18,672 bases of DNA from Candidatus Flexifilum affinis (lineage in GTDB: Bacteria; Chloroflexota; Anaerolineae; Aggregatilineales; Phototrophicaceae): positions 1 through 18,672 of the forward strand of contig JADJPJ010000001.1 in NCBI GenBank assembly GCA_016713325.1. Direction: 5' to 3'. Shown in pieces: positions 1 through 10,066 of this stretch. Made by a program: the position numbers and the translations under genes. How positions within the stretch are numbered: position 1 is the stretch's first letter; every line of letters begins with the position of its first letter. Below the pieces are notes generated by a model that worked only from the letters and a program-made list of their open reading frames with translations, did no database searches and was not told where the DNA came from.

Positions 1-911
1 CGTGACCTTTCAGGACATCGTCGTCCGTGACGGCGCCGTTGGACGCTGCTGCTTCTCCGGATGCGAGGACGTGCGCCATCCAGGGATCCGGCCTGCTCAA
101 CGATCTCAAGCTGCCCAACAGCGACGGCATCGATATCGACCAGTGCCGGAATGTGCGCATCGCCAACTGTCGCCATTGTGGCCGGCGACGACTGCATCTG
201 CATGAAATCCTGCGCCAACGCCGGTGACTTCGCGCCTGCGAGAATATCACCGTCACCGGATGCACGCTCGTCTCGACCTCCACGGCGCTGATGGTCGGCG
301 AAGCCTTCACGCCCATGCGCAACATCATCTTCGACTCCTGCGTCATCCAGGCATCCAACCGTGGCCTGGGCATCCATCACAGCCACAACAGCATCATCGA
401 GAACGTCGTCTTCTCCAACATGGTCATCGAGACCCGCCTTTTCCACGAGGCCTGGTGGGGCCGCGCCGAACCCATCTACATCTGCGCCATGCCCTGGACG
501 CCCGACGTGCAGATGGGGCAGGTGCGCCATGCGCTTCTCCAACATCCCAGCAAAGGCGAAAACGGCGTCTTCGTCTACGGTCGGGAGCAGGACACCTGCA
601 AGACATCGTGTTCGAGAACGTCCGCGTCGAACTCGACAAGTGGACGAAGATCCCGGCCGTCCAGGATATCCGGCCGTTCGAGGCGGTGACGGCATGCCGG
701 AATACCCGACGTCCGGCTTTCTGCTGCGCAACGCGCGCGGCGTGACCGTGCGCAACTGCGAGGTGGTCTGGGGGAGCACCGTGACCCTGCCTACCGTCAC
801 GCCCTGGAAGCCGTCAACGTCGCCGATCTGGTCCTGGAAACCTTCAGAGGCGAGTCCGTCGATCCGCAGCGCTACCCGAGGATATGGCAGCACGGCCTCG
901 ATACGAACTGA
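1..911 (+). pseudogene. Glycoside hydrolase family 28 (polygalacturonase-like), C-terminal part, multiply frameshifted
   Basis: This is the C-terminal part of a right-handed beta-helix pectinase-type enzyme; the start lies before the window. GH28 enzymes hydrolyse galacturonosyl or rhamnosyl links in pectin. Visible motifs in order are NSDGIDIDQCRNVRI (about 115-165), GDDCICMKS (about 184-210), RGLGIHHSHNSIIENV (about 360-410) and WWGRAEPIYICAMPW (about 453-497), all in the order expected for the family. The reading frame changes at least six times: near 50, 80, 170, 230, about 590, 690 and 775. The last stretch, ending HGLDTN, stops at 909-911. Almost no in-frame stops or motif losses accompany the shifts, so either decay is very recent or the sequence contains indel errors. 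The next gene begins 21 bp downstream, which suggests one operon. The family call is firm; substrate specificity is not determinable. Confidence 0.85.
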
Positions 912-932
912 GTCCCGAGAAAGCAGTGCAAG

Positions 933-2272
933 ATGGTAAATTCGAAACGTTTTCTGTCGATTTTTGTTCTGCTTGGCGCGACCCTGCTGCTGATGACTCC
1001 GGCCGTCGCGACGGAACCGGGCAGTTTTGACACCTACGATCAGACTCTGTTCCTCGATACCGGGTGGTATCGCGAGAGCCTGATCACCTCGGCCGACCTG
1101 TGGAACGGCGGTCTCGACGCAGTCCGGCATGGGCGCCACAACGGCTTCTTCACAGCGCGCTGGATCGCCAGTGGCGGCAGAAGCCGCGAACACGACCGGC
1201 ATCGCGCAGAGGCGCCATCTACATGAATGTCGAGGCCTCGCCGCCGGACCGGAGAGGGCGCACGTCCGGGGGCGTCAACCAGGGTGTCGACTTCCTGCTG
1301 ACCGAGTCCGGGCCGGGAGGCATCTTCTGGGAGGTATCGCGCCGCGGCGCCACTGCCGAGTCCAGAAGCAGGGCTACGGCAACGTCCACCCGATCTTCGC
1401 GCTGGCCCAGGCCTACGGCGTCACGGAGAACCCTGACCACCTGACTGCGGCTCTGGAACAGCTCACCGTCTTCGAGGAACGCTTCCTCGACCCGGCCTAT
1501 GACTGCGCCATCCATCCCGGCTTCTCGCGCGACTTCAGCCGGATCATCGGCGTCAACAACATCGACGTCTTCACCCATTTCTTCGAGGCGCTGCTGGCTC
1601 TGCATAATGTCACCGAAGACGAGACGCGCGATCATGTCGACGATCTGCTCGTCCGCTGCGGCGATTTCCTGGTCAATACGCTCTACCAGGACCAGGATGG
1701 CTTCACCGACCGGGGCTACGTCGCCTACAACTACGACGAGAACTGGCAGCCGGCGCAGATGCCGTATTCGCGCGACATGCAGTGGTCAGGGGGCGGCATG
1801 CCACGACCGGGCACAATATCGAGCTGGCCTACCTGCTCAGCCGGGCGGTCGAGCGCGGCTTTGACCCGGAGTGGCTGGACACCGCCGACAAGCTCCAGGT
1901 TCTGCCTGGAATACGCCATTGACGCCGAGACGGGTGGCATGATTCATGAGATTACCGACTACGACGGCCAACCCCCTTGATGGCAACCCGGACAACGCCC
2001 TATACGTCTGGTGGGCGCAGGCGGAGACGGCCCGTGCGCTCCTGCACTTCACGGTCGCGAGGGGTCACGACGAGTATGCCGAGGACTTCAAGAAGGTGGA
2101 GGCGCTGTTCCACGGCCTGCTGACCGATCAGGAGTACGGTGGCCTGTATCAGAACCTTGATGCCGCCACGCTTCAACCGGTGGGGTTGGACAAGGCCAAC
2201 ATCTGGAAGGTGAACTACCACTACGCCATGTTCTTCGCCGAAGCGCTGCGGTTGGGGGTTACAGTATCCTGA
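933..2272 (+). CDS. Secreted AGE-family (N-acylglucosamine/cellobiose 2-epimerase-like) protein, frameshifted
   Basis: The product looks like an (alpha/alpha)6-barrel sugar epimerase/isomerase of the AGE family, which interconverts C2 epimers of free sugars. The ATG at 933 opens a Sec-type signal peptide (SKRFLSIFVLLGATLLL, then a small-residue cleavage region), so export is predicted; most AGE enzymes are cytoplasmic. Family landmarks are FHSALDRQW, IYMNVEA, KQGYGNVHPIFALAQAYG, THFFEALLAL, TGHNIELAYLLSRA, WWAQAETARALL and a C-terminal WKVNYHYAMFFAEALRL. The repeated histidine motifs match the active-site region. The frame changes near 1145, 1360, 1800, 1900 and 1970, so no uninterrupted product is encoded as given. 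The corrected length, about 445 residues, fits the family. It follows GH28 by 21 bp, suggesting action on released sugars. An alternative is a non-epimerase six-hairpin glycosidase relative. Confidence 0.8.
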
Positions 2273-2321
2273 ACGATTGGAGCCTGGTATCAAGTAATGC
2301 CCGGTCGTAGGGGTCTAACCC

Positions 2322-2348
2322 TGTAAGGTGGAAAAACGTCGTCGGAGG
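2322..2348 (+). repeat. Left terminal inverted repeat of the insertion sequence
   Basis: Starts TGTAAGGTGGAAAAAC and continues to GGAGG. It matches the reverse complement of 3533-3559 at 23 of 27 positions, with mismatches at positions 5, 17, 19 and 23. Confidence 0.88.
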
Positions 2349-2439
2349 CGCTCGATAGGGGGTCTCGGCTACACCTCAGCGGAAGAAAAGGGTATGCTGG
2401 ATAGCGATCCTTCCCCAGCGAGGTTCCATTTCCCAGGCT

Positions 2440-3526
2440 ATGGTCTATCAACTTCTCCTATGCTCTCTAGCGCTGATCTTCGACGTGCGTTCAGCCTGCC
2501 GCGTTGCGCCGGACGAGAAAGATCTGCAGATTGCCCTCCTCCGGCAGCGACTCCGCGCTGGAACGCAAATCCAGGACGAAAGCCCGTCTCTCACGTCCCG
2601 AAAAGCTAATGCTCGTCACCCTGATAACTCGGTTGCAGGCCCAGACGCAGCGCTGGCAGCAGCGTTTGGGCGACGCTGTCTTGCTCGTCCGACCGGAAAC
2701 CGTGCTCAAGTGGCATCGGGAACTAGTCCGGCGCAAATGGACGTTTCGACGACCGGACCACGGAGGACGACCGCGGCTCGACCCTGACACCGAGGCACTC
2801 ATTCTTCGGATCGTGCGGGAGAACCCGCGTATGGGCTACGAAAAGATACAGGGTGAGCTGTTGAAGCTTGGCTTCGTCGTTGATCCAACGACTGTCAAGA
2901 ATGTCCTGCGGCGTCATCGTGTGTTGCCCGCGCCCCAACGCGGCAAGAGTTCATGGCGCACGTTTCTGAAGCACTATCGACACCAGATGCTCGCGTGTGA
3001 CTTCTTCGCGGTCGAGACTCTGCGTATGCAGACGTTCTATGTGCTCTTCTTCATCGAACTCGGCTCGCGCCGTGTCCATCTCGCGGGTTGCACCACTCAC
3101 CCCGATAGAGCATGAGTCACACAGCAGGCAAGGCAGCTCGTCTGGCATTTGGACGAGAGCAAAGTAGCCATGCGTTTCCTAATTCACGACTGGGATTGCA
3201 GATTCACGATCAACTTCGATCAGGTCTTCGTCTCAGAAGGGATGGAGATTGTGCGCACGCCGTTTCGAGCGCCACGGGCCAACGCCATCGCCGAGCGCTG
3301 GGTGCGCACCGTTCGCCAGGAGTGTCTTGACCACTTGCTGATACTGAATCAAGGACACCTCACTCGCGTCTTGAAGGAATACATTCACTATTACAACGCA
3401 GCTCGTCCGCACCAAGGACTTGCGCAACACGCCCCGATCCCCCTGTCACGTAGTTCGCAGGGGGTCATTCGATGCCGCGATGTACTCGGAGGCATTCTGC
3501 ACGACTACTACCGCGACGCCGCCTGA
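2440..3526 (+). pseudogene. DDE transposase (integrase core) of the insertion sequence, frameshift plus nonsense
   Basis: Encodes an rve-type DDE transposase of about 362 residues. The N-terminus MVYQLLLCSLALIFDVRSA is in frame 1. After a shift near 2560 the rest is in frame 2, including PRLSRPEKL-type and VRPETVLKWHRELVRRKW segments and a HTH-like region NPRMGYEKIQGELLKLG. Catalytic acidic residues are visible in ACDFFAVETL (first Asp), FLIHDWDCRFT (second Asp) and AIAERWVRTVRQECLDH (Glu). The typical C-terminus HDYYRDAA is present. An in-frame TGA at 3113-3115 sits between HPDRA and VTQQARQLVW, where relatives carry Trp, so TGG to TGA is the simplest explanation. With these two lesions the protein is probably not made. 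Confidence 0.88.
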
Positions 3527-3532
3527 ATCTTC

Positions 3533-3559
3533 CCTCAGACAAGGTTTTTCCACCCTACA
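3533..3559 (-). repeat. Right terminal inverted repeat of the insertion sequence
   Basis: Read on the minus strand it starts TGTAGGGTGGAAAAAC and ends TGAGG, pairing with 2322-2348. It ends 9 bp before the stop codon of the minus-strand SH3b/CARDB gene. Confidence 0.88.
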
Positions 3560-3568
3560 ATGACCACC

Positions 3569-5111
3569 TTACTGGAACACGTCCGGCGGCTGTAAATCCA
3601 GAACGCTGCTCGCCGAATTATTGCCCTCGTTCGACTCATTAATCCTGTTGTCGGCGTCAACGGTGACCGTCACTTGATACACTCCTCGATATTCCGGAGG
3701 AACTCTAAAACCGGGTACGTTGCTCCCGTTTGTCAGCACAACTGTATACGTCTGGCAGTATTCTCCCGGCACATGGATGCAGACACTGACCGTAACGTTC
3801 GTGGAATGTTCCGGGTTGTAGTTGAGTTCTGAGATGTAAGCCCTGATAACCACATCTGGAGTATCTTCAAAAGTAAGCTCTTCGACGTGGAGAGAGGTGA
3901 CTCTCAGGTCAGGAAGGTCAGACGTGAAGACGTTGGTCAGGGCAGCGCCTGGGATGGTAAATCGAGATGTGGGCGTCGGCGTGGATGAGGGCGGCACGTT
4001 CGGCGGAGTCGTCGCAGTTGGGCTCCCCGGTTCGGCTATTTGAGTAGGATTGGGTGGCAAAGTGGGAATGGGAAGCTGCGTCGGCGGGAGCCCGGGCGGC
4101 ACTACCACACTCACACTGCCGCAAGCGCCAGTCAGCATGACCACGGTCGCCGACACCCAGCCGACCGAGCGGCCTCGGTCGATCTGGAACCAACTGTGAT
4201 CTGTTAGCCTGCCGATCACGAGTGCGCTCGTGCCTTCCGCCAGCGACCCGATAATACCATAATTCGTACCGGGACCAAACCGCACGTTGACATCCTGACT
4301 GCTGTTCGGCGTGACGCTGCAAGTGCCGTCCGGTTCAGGAGTCAGGGTGCTCATCGGTACGGTTGTGCTGATGGGCGTTGCTGTGGGCAGCGGCGCGTTC
4401 GGCTGTGGACTGATCAGGTACTGCCCAGGTGTATTGTTGGCGCTGCGCACTTCCACGATGTAGGTGGCGGCGGGCAGATTGACAATTCCTCGCGCAATAT
4501 TCTGCGCGTCGGCGTTTGCCACCTCGAACAGCACGCTGTCGTCGTCAGCACCTAACACACGGAAGGCGGGCGCGAACCCCGGCGTGATCGCCAGTACTTG
4601 CAGATTCACACTCTGCGGCGCGAGCACGGATAGGCTGTACCGTACCCGGTTGTTCGCCTCCCGCAATCATGCCGACCTGGTTCTCGCCCAGAACGAGCGA
4701 CGGCATGAGGAACTCGCCCGCCTGCACGCTGATCAGAAATTGCCCTCCGGTCGCGTTGGCGCTGGAAACTTCGATGATATAATCGCCGGGACTGGAGAGG
4801 CTGGCGCTGCCCTCGACAATCGTTGCTCCAGCGGTGTTCCGTACTTCAGCGACGATCATTCCACTTAGGTCGAAGATGCGGAAGGTCGGCGCTAACCCGG
4901 CGCTGATGCCCAGGACCTGCACCTCAATGCTCTGGGGCGTCTCGATGCTCAGACTGTATTGAAGGGGCGCATCTGCCAGCGTGCCTACCTTATTCTGCCC
5001 CACAGTGATCAGGATCGCCTGGGCGCTGAGCGGAACCGCACCGAGAAGGAACATCCCCATCAAAGTAACAACCAGGAACACCTGACCAACTCTCGCTATC
5101 AATGCATTCAT
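3569..5111 (-). CDS. Secreted multidomain protein: two PPC-like repeats, SH3b, CARDB (one frameshift)
   Basis: The ATG at 5111 follows a good ribosome binding site (AAGGAG, 9 nt away) and a clear signal peptide (VFLVVTLMGMFLLGAVPLSAQA). After this come two homologous segments of about 100 residues, each reading like YSLSIETPQSIEVQVLGISAG / YSLSVLAPQSVNLQVLAITPG and ending in a DYIIEVSSAN or TYIVEVRSAN strand; these resemble bacterial pre-peptidase C-terminal domains. A Pro/Thr linker leads to an SH3b domain (VNVRFGPGTNYGIIGSLAEG, then SWFQI and GWVSA), a second Pro/Thr-rich linker, and a CARDB-type domain ending VDADNRINESNEGNN. It probably acts at the cell surface in binding; no enzyme motif was seen. 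An extra base in the CCC run at 4660-4662 splits the gene, and removing one base joins MIA to EANNRVRYSLS. The corrected length is about 514 residues. The IS right end lies just beyond its stop. Confidence 0.85.
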
Positions 5112-5321
5112 CGCAAGACGCTCCTTGTCCCGAACCTTGTCATTACAAGATTATGTCTATCAAGCACTGGTCCAGGCACGCTCGACTCGGGCATGTTTTT
5201 AGCCAATTTCTACTTTCGCCTTCTCGCAGTCTCTCCTTAAATAATCGGAAGAATGTCTCACTGGGTATGACCTAATAAAAGAGAGCTTGACTACCACCGA
5301 TCCCCCTCTCTGCGTGGAGCC

Positions 5322-5344
5322 GGCAGCCCTCCTGGAGGGCTGCC
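5322..5344 (-). terminator. Perfect 11-bp hairpin after the haloperoxidase-like gene
   Basis: GGCAGCCCTCC and GGAGGGCTGCC are perfect inverted arms around a single T, giving a practical stem of about 9 bp with a 5-nt loop. It lies 25 bp beyond the stop codon of the minus-strand haloperoxidase-like gene and before the SH3b/CARDB gene. There is no T-tract on either side, so it may be a weak or factor-assisted terminator or an mRNA-stabilising hairpin. The rest of 5112-5368 holds no gene I can support; it should contain the SH3b/CARDB promoter. Confidence 0.5.
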
Positions 5345-5368
5345 ATTTGCACGAGCTGCTTACGGAAA

Positions 5369-6798
5369 TTATCGCGTATCGTCATTCATGGCATGTGCAA
5401 TCACGGCGTCTGCTACGTTCTGTCCCAGCTCAGCTCCTGCTTCGACATCACTTCGAAAGTGAATGCCCGCCCAGATCCGTGACTCCCCTGCTTGCTCTGC
5501 TAGTGCCGTGACCTCCTCGGCACTCACGGGGAACAGACTACTCAGTACACCTGTCATTGCCGAGGAAAGGCAGGGAGTGCGCGGCCGGGTAACTCGGATG
5601 ATCTGGCGTCGTCACCAGCGGCTTGAATTCCGGGTCGATCTGGAAGGGACGCATCGCCCAATAGGTGTACTTCGCATCCCAGCAGGCGATATAACTGTCA
5701 TACCCGGCGATATTGGTCAACGCATAGGCGCGGGCGGCCATCGGCGGATTGTCGTCCCAGCGGGCTTCGAGGATAAGCCGGCCCGCAACCTCATTCCAGA
5801 ACCAGTAGCCGCGGCGTCCACCTGCCCCAAACTCCCAGAACTGCGCCACGGCGTTAGTTACGGGGGTGCGCTCGAAAGTACGAAGCTCCTCCATTTCGGA
5901 GGCCATTTCCGCTGAGTCATACGCTGGCGGAGAGTCGGGGCGGAATTGATCAGGCGAGGCGAGCACCCAGGTCTGCCAGGTTCCAACCGCCGGAGAAGCC
6001 GGATTCTCGCCCGTCCAATACCCTGCTTCACTCGGGATGCTGCCTGTCCACTCGGCGTTTGAGCCGTCGGCATTCCCGCGTTCGATAACGAGTTGGGCCA
6101 CCTGCCGCCCAAGCTCGAGCCCCGCCTCGACATCCGTGGGATATTCCACCCCGGCGAGGAGGCGTGAATTGACGGCTGCCTGTGCCTGGTCCTGGAAACG
6201 CTGGGCATCCTCCGGGAAAAGCCAGGACAAGATCGTGGAGGCCGCTCCTGCGGTCACGGCGTATTCAGAGGGATAGGATGGGCTGGATGGATTGGAGATG
6301 ACCGTCGTCAAACTCGGGTCGATCTCACTGGGACGGGAGCGATTATAGGCATACTTGCTGTCCCAAGCCGCTACGGTGGCATCGTAAATGGCCGTGTGAA
6401 GGAGCGCCAGACCACGTAGGGCGGTGTTCCCCATCCCCCGCGCAAGCATGGCGTTGAGGGCGAGCTGATTCCAGCGATAGGCCGGTGGTCCGGCATTCCA
6501 GTACGCGATTTGCTGCATTGCAGCCTCGTCGCGCTCGGCGACCATGCTCATCAACTGGGCAATTTCGTCGGCGCTTGCCGCTGCATCGGGTGGTGGGTCG
6601 AGCCGGAACTGGCTGCCGGAGTCCAATACCCAGGTTTGCCACATGCCCACCTCCCGGTTCAACCTGGGCTGCCGTCTCCTGTGCCGCTGGACTCGCCACC
6701 GCCGGACTGACTATCCCCGGACTGTGCACGCTTAAGAGCAGCGTGATCAGTAGGAGGACATGGAACGTGAAAACTCGCGAACGAACGCGGTCAAACAT
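5369..6798 (-). CDS. Secreted PAP2/vanadium-dependent haloperoxidase-like protein, two tandem domains (two frameshifts)
   Basis: The start is the ATG at 6798, with GGGAG about 6 nt upstream, followed by a signal peptide (FHVLLLITLLLSVHSPG, cleavage near SPAVASPAAQ). Two homologous halves follow. Each starts with a WQTWVL-type strand and carries the K-x6-R-P motif of the PAP2/vanadium-haloperoxidase superfamily (KYAYNRSRP and KYTYWAMRP). The second half keeps the remaining signature, PSYPAAHS and SRIWAGIHFRSDVEAG. The first half reads PSYPSEYA and SRLLAGVEYPTDVEAG, lacking both histidines. Proteins of this fold oxidise halides with peroxide or hydrolyse phosphate esters; which applies here cannot be read from sequence. 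Single extra bases in CCC at 6653-6655 and GGG at 5573-5575 split the frame. Correcting them gives about 475 continuous residues. The LuxR-type regulator gene lies directly upstream on the same strand. Confidence 0.83.
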
Positions 6799-6889
6799 AG
6801 CGATCTCCCTCAATAGTTGCTAACAATCCATCCTGCCGGTGAGGTTTAGTTGCCCAGATGGATCATCCAGCCTTCCAAACCGTCCCGGC

Positions 6890-6931
6890 ATTGCTTATAA
6901 ACTAGCAGGCAGAGGAGTGAACTGTCGTCAA
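6890..6931 (-). promoter_or_regulatory. Possible promoter for the haloperoxidase-like gene
   Basis: In the 168-bp gap between the regulator stop and the haloperoxidase start, the minus strand holds TTGACG (6926-6931) and, downstream, an AT-rich TTATAA (6895-6900). The spacing between them is longer than the sigma-70 ideal, so this is only a candidate. No clear operator palindrome was found. Confidence 0.2.
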
Positions 6932-6966
6932 CCCAGGGGTGAATTGTTAAGGTCTAGGGGGTGTAT

Positions 6967-9692
6967 TCAGGGGAAAATTTGCATTCTGCGTTCAGCGGCT
7001 ACAGCCTGCGCGCGGTGTGTCACGCCAAGCTTGCTGTAAATGCGGTTGATATGCTTTTTTTACGGTACTGATTCCCGATGTAAAGACGGTCAGCAATTTC
7101 CTGATTCGTGAGACCTTCGGCGACGAGCGCCAGAACATTCAGTTCGCGTGGGCTGAGGGGGTCAACCAACGGTTGATTTAACCTGGCTTGTGCCATCCCA
7201 AACGGCTCGACGAGCGCTGTGGCTGCCTCCAGGGTGAGTGCCTGTCCGCGCTCGATAGCCTCTGCGAATTCCGCCTGGGTAAACGATGCTTCTATCCCTG
7301 CCAGCACATGCTTTGCCCGTGTGCGGCTGTAACGATTACTGGCTTCATGGTGAACAATCAATGTCAACAGTTCAACGGCGAGCGGACGCGGCACAATCGA
7401 TAGCTGGGCAATACCCAGCAGGGCTTCCAATGTAACTTGTCCGGCTCCCATCGCGGTAGCTTCTCGCAGCGCGTCGAACAGGTAACGCTTTGCCATTGGT
7501 TCATTCGCGAGCCCGATCAGCGCATGACCCGCACGGCAATGAGGCACATCAGCGGCACTCGATAACCTGATGCCGCGTAGTGCGAAAGAACGGCCTCATA
7601 GTAGGCAAGGGCTTGTTGGTGATGACCGAGCAGCAGTGCCAGCAGCCCGAAACTCTCCATATCATGCTTATAATTCGGAGCCTCTTTACCCCCATGCTGG
7701 AAATCGGCGTGACTGGCCTCATAGTGTGCGGCAGCGGTGCTTATATCACCCTGTACAGCAGCCAGGATGCCCAATCCAGCTTGGCTCATAGCAACGCAGA
7801 ATTGCCGCTGAAGACTGGATGCGACCCTTATGCTTTCGTCAAAATGCGCTCTCGCCGAGGCATTATCTCCAAGTTCCAGGGTCACATTGCCCAAAGCGAA
7901 CAGGGCCATATCAAGTCTAATGAAGATACCGCCTACATAGCAGTGCGCGACACGCGATTCCATGTGCGCCCTTGCCACTTCGTACTCCCCCTGTAAATAG
8001 GCGATGCTCCCCAGAATACCCTCGCTCCATCGGGCATTCAGATCAAATCCAATCTGCCGATCAATTTCCAGCGCTTCTTCAAGAAGGGGCAGCGCCTGGC
8101 TGAATTCACCGAGCGCCTCAAAATGAATGACGGCGAGGCTGGTCAGCGCGATTGCTACACCGGACAAATCATGATGATTCCGGGAAAAGGTCAGGCTCTT
8201 TTGCGCAATCGCCATAACCTGTACAGGAGAGCTAAGGTCTTTCATCAACCTCAGCAAAGCACGGCTGAGCGGGAGTCCCATCTCAGTCCGCTCTTCCAGA
8301 CCTTCCCACAGCGCGAGTGCGGCTTCAATATCAACTGGTGGATAGTTTGCCTGTTCCGGTTCCTCTGGACGGTAAAAACCGCGCAGCAACCGCATCATCC
8401 CCAGCAGGTAACGGCTGTCCTCTGTGGCAGGCATCTCGCTCGGCTTCCTCAGCGAGGAAGAACATGGCTGACCCTTCATCTTGCCTGCCCTGAAAATGAT
8501 ACAACCAGTACAGGCTGGGCGCGGCCCGCTCGAGCGCTGCCGGATTGCGCTGTTGTATGGCCCGCTTCCAAGCCATGCGGAGATTATCAATGTCCCTGAC
8601 CACTTCTGACTGGTTCATGAGGTGGACGGTTGTCTTCAGTTGGTGAAGAAACTCTATGTAATAGTTATAGTGCCGGTCAAGCACCGTTTCTCTGACCTCA
8701 GGTGTCTGGTTGAGATACTCCGCTGCGTACTGCCGCAGAAGTTCGTGCATATCATAGCGTCCGGTGTCTGGAGCATGCCGCAGCAGTGACTTATCGACCA
8801 ATCCTGCCAGAAGGGGAAGTGTTGCCCCCGCCACCTGGGCCGCTGCCTCCCGCGTGCAGCCGCCCTGGAACACAACAAAACACTGGAGGATGGCCCGCTC
8901 GTTTTCGGTCAGCAAACGCCACGAGTGATCGAACACAACCTGTATACTGCGGTGACGGTCTGGCACATTGTTTGCCCGCGCGACCAGAAGGGCTTGGTTC
9001 TGCCACAATTCGTCGACAATTTCACGGCAGGACAGCGTCTTCACCCAGCCCGCCGCCAATTCCAATGCCAGCGGCATCCCTCGACAAACTGGCAGATGCG
9101 AACAATGTTTTCCGCCTGAACCGTGAAATCCAGATCACCGCGCAGCCGCCGCGCCCGTTCGATAAACAGTTGCATCGCACTGCAGTGTTCCATAGCTGAA
9201 GCTTCGCTGCCATCGGGATAACTCAGGCCATGGACCACACGTAACCATTCCTCCTGCAGCCGCAGCGATTGCGGGATGTAACCAGGATTTTAACATTGGG
9301 GGCAGCGCTCAGGATGTGCGCTAGTAGGAGCACCTCCAGCACATGTTCGAAGTTGTCCACCACCAGTAGCAGTCGTTTGTCCTGCAAGTAGGCAAGAAGA
9401 TCGCTTTGAGGATTCTCAACGGCTGTTAGGTTCAGAGTATTTAGTGTGGTCTGGATAATTTGATCGGATGATTGAACCGGTTGCAGCAGGACAAGATACA
9501 CGCCATCGGGGGAATGAGAGTTGCAGCCGCTGTGCGACTTCAATCGCCAGCCGGGTTTTTACCGATGCCACCCATGCCAGCCAGAGTGAGAAGACGACAG
9601 GCGGGATCACCCAATAGGGCAGTGATCTGCGAGATTTCATGTTCTCGACCAATGAACGATGTAGGCTGAGGTGGTAGGTTGACTATTGCCAT
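6967..9692 (-). CDS. LuxR-family regulator with NB-ARC/AAA ATPase and TPR-like repeats, about 900 residues (many frameshifts)
   Basis: A large signal-responsive transcription activator of the MalT/LAL-like STAND class. The ATG at 9692 opens MAIVNLPPQPTSFIGREHE, then a P-loop GMGGIGKT (about 9555-9578). These are followed by Walker B LLLVVDNFEHV (about 9340-9372), ILVTSR, and the GxP motif MPLALELAAGWV (about 9042-9077). A winged-helix-like segment MHELLRQYAAEYL comes next, then TPR-like helices (ALPLLEEALEIDRQIG, DNASARAHFDESIRVA), and a C-terminal LuxR helix-turn-helix LSPRELNVLALVAEGLTNQE, then IADRLYIG-ISTVKKHINRIYSKLG. The stop is at 6967-6969. Seven or so frame changes split it (near 9556, 9540, 9265, 9060, 8440, 7535 and 7050). 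One is an extra base in the five-T run at 9556-9560 inside the P-loop codons. The gene lies 168 bp upstream of the haloperoxidase-like gene, which it may control. Confidence 0.88.
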
Positions 9693-9728
9693 TGCTCAAG
9701 TCTCCTCAATGCCCGATCCTGAACACAG

Positions 9729-10066
9729 CTAGAAGAATTGCACGTTTTCGATCGCGGACTGCAAAGCTCCCAAAGGCTTGTGGGTGTAGATTTGCGTCGT
9801 GGTGACGTTCTCGTGTCCCAGAGGTGTTCGCCAACCCAGCCAGATCATTCCCAGTTTTTCACGGTAATTATATGCGAACGAATGCCGCAGCACATGGGGT
9901 GTGACCCGCTCTACTTTTGCCCACATCGCATATTTCCCGACGATACGCCCGATGGCGTCTTCGCCCAACGCCCCTCGCTGACCTAAGAACAGGATGCCCT
10001 TGCGGGTCGGATGCTCATCCAGATAAGCCACCAAGCGCTCGCGCGCCTCACGGGGCACCGGCACCG
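9729..10066 (-). pseudogene. Tyrosine recombinase (phage-integrase family), C-terminal fragment
   Basis: About 110 residues of a XerC/D-like site-specific recombinase. The fragment keeps VPREARERLVAYL, LFLGQRGALGEDAI, the H-x-x-R-H box TPHVLRHSFAYN, and the C-terminal LGHENVTTTQIYTHK with the histidine and the nucleophile tyrosine. The N-terminal DNA-binding domain and the first catalytic arginine are missing. Upstream of about 10066 the sequence changes abruptly to an unrelated plus-strand coding segment. It is therefore a truncated, inactive remnant and a sign of past integration or recombination here. It ends 37 bp from the start of the LuxR-type regulator. Confidence 0.85.

Larger units (their letters stand above)
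2322..3559 (+). mobile_element. Integrase-core insertion sequence, complete with terminal inverted repeats
   Basis: A 1,238-bp insertion sequence bounded by 27-bp imperfect inverted repeats (23 of 27 matching) that begin TGTA and end TACA, enclosing one DDE transposase gene. No target-site duplication is visible: the left flank reads ctaaccc and the right flank atgacc. It sits between the convergent AGE-family gene (stop 50 bp to the left) and the SH3b/CARDB gene (stop 9 bp to the right), so it breaks neither. The ends resemble the IS481/IS3-like integrase-core group; exact family assignment is inference. The transposase carries a frameshift and a nonsense codon, so this copy is probably not autonomous. 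Confidence 0.88.

Noticed and set aside
3113..3115. TGA read as tryptophan (recoded genetic code)
   Set aside because: TGA acts as a normal stop at many other gene ends here, such as 909-911 and 3524-3526, so one nonsense mutation is simpler.
3569..9692. Programmed frameshifting as the cause of the split genes
   Set aside because: The sites share no slippery heptamer plus structure, occur in unrelated genes at arbitrary positions, and several need removal of one base in an ordinary triplet run.
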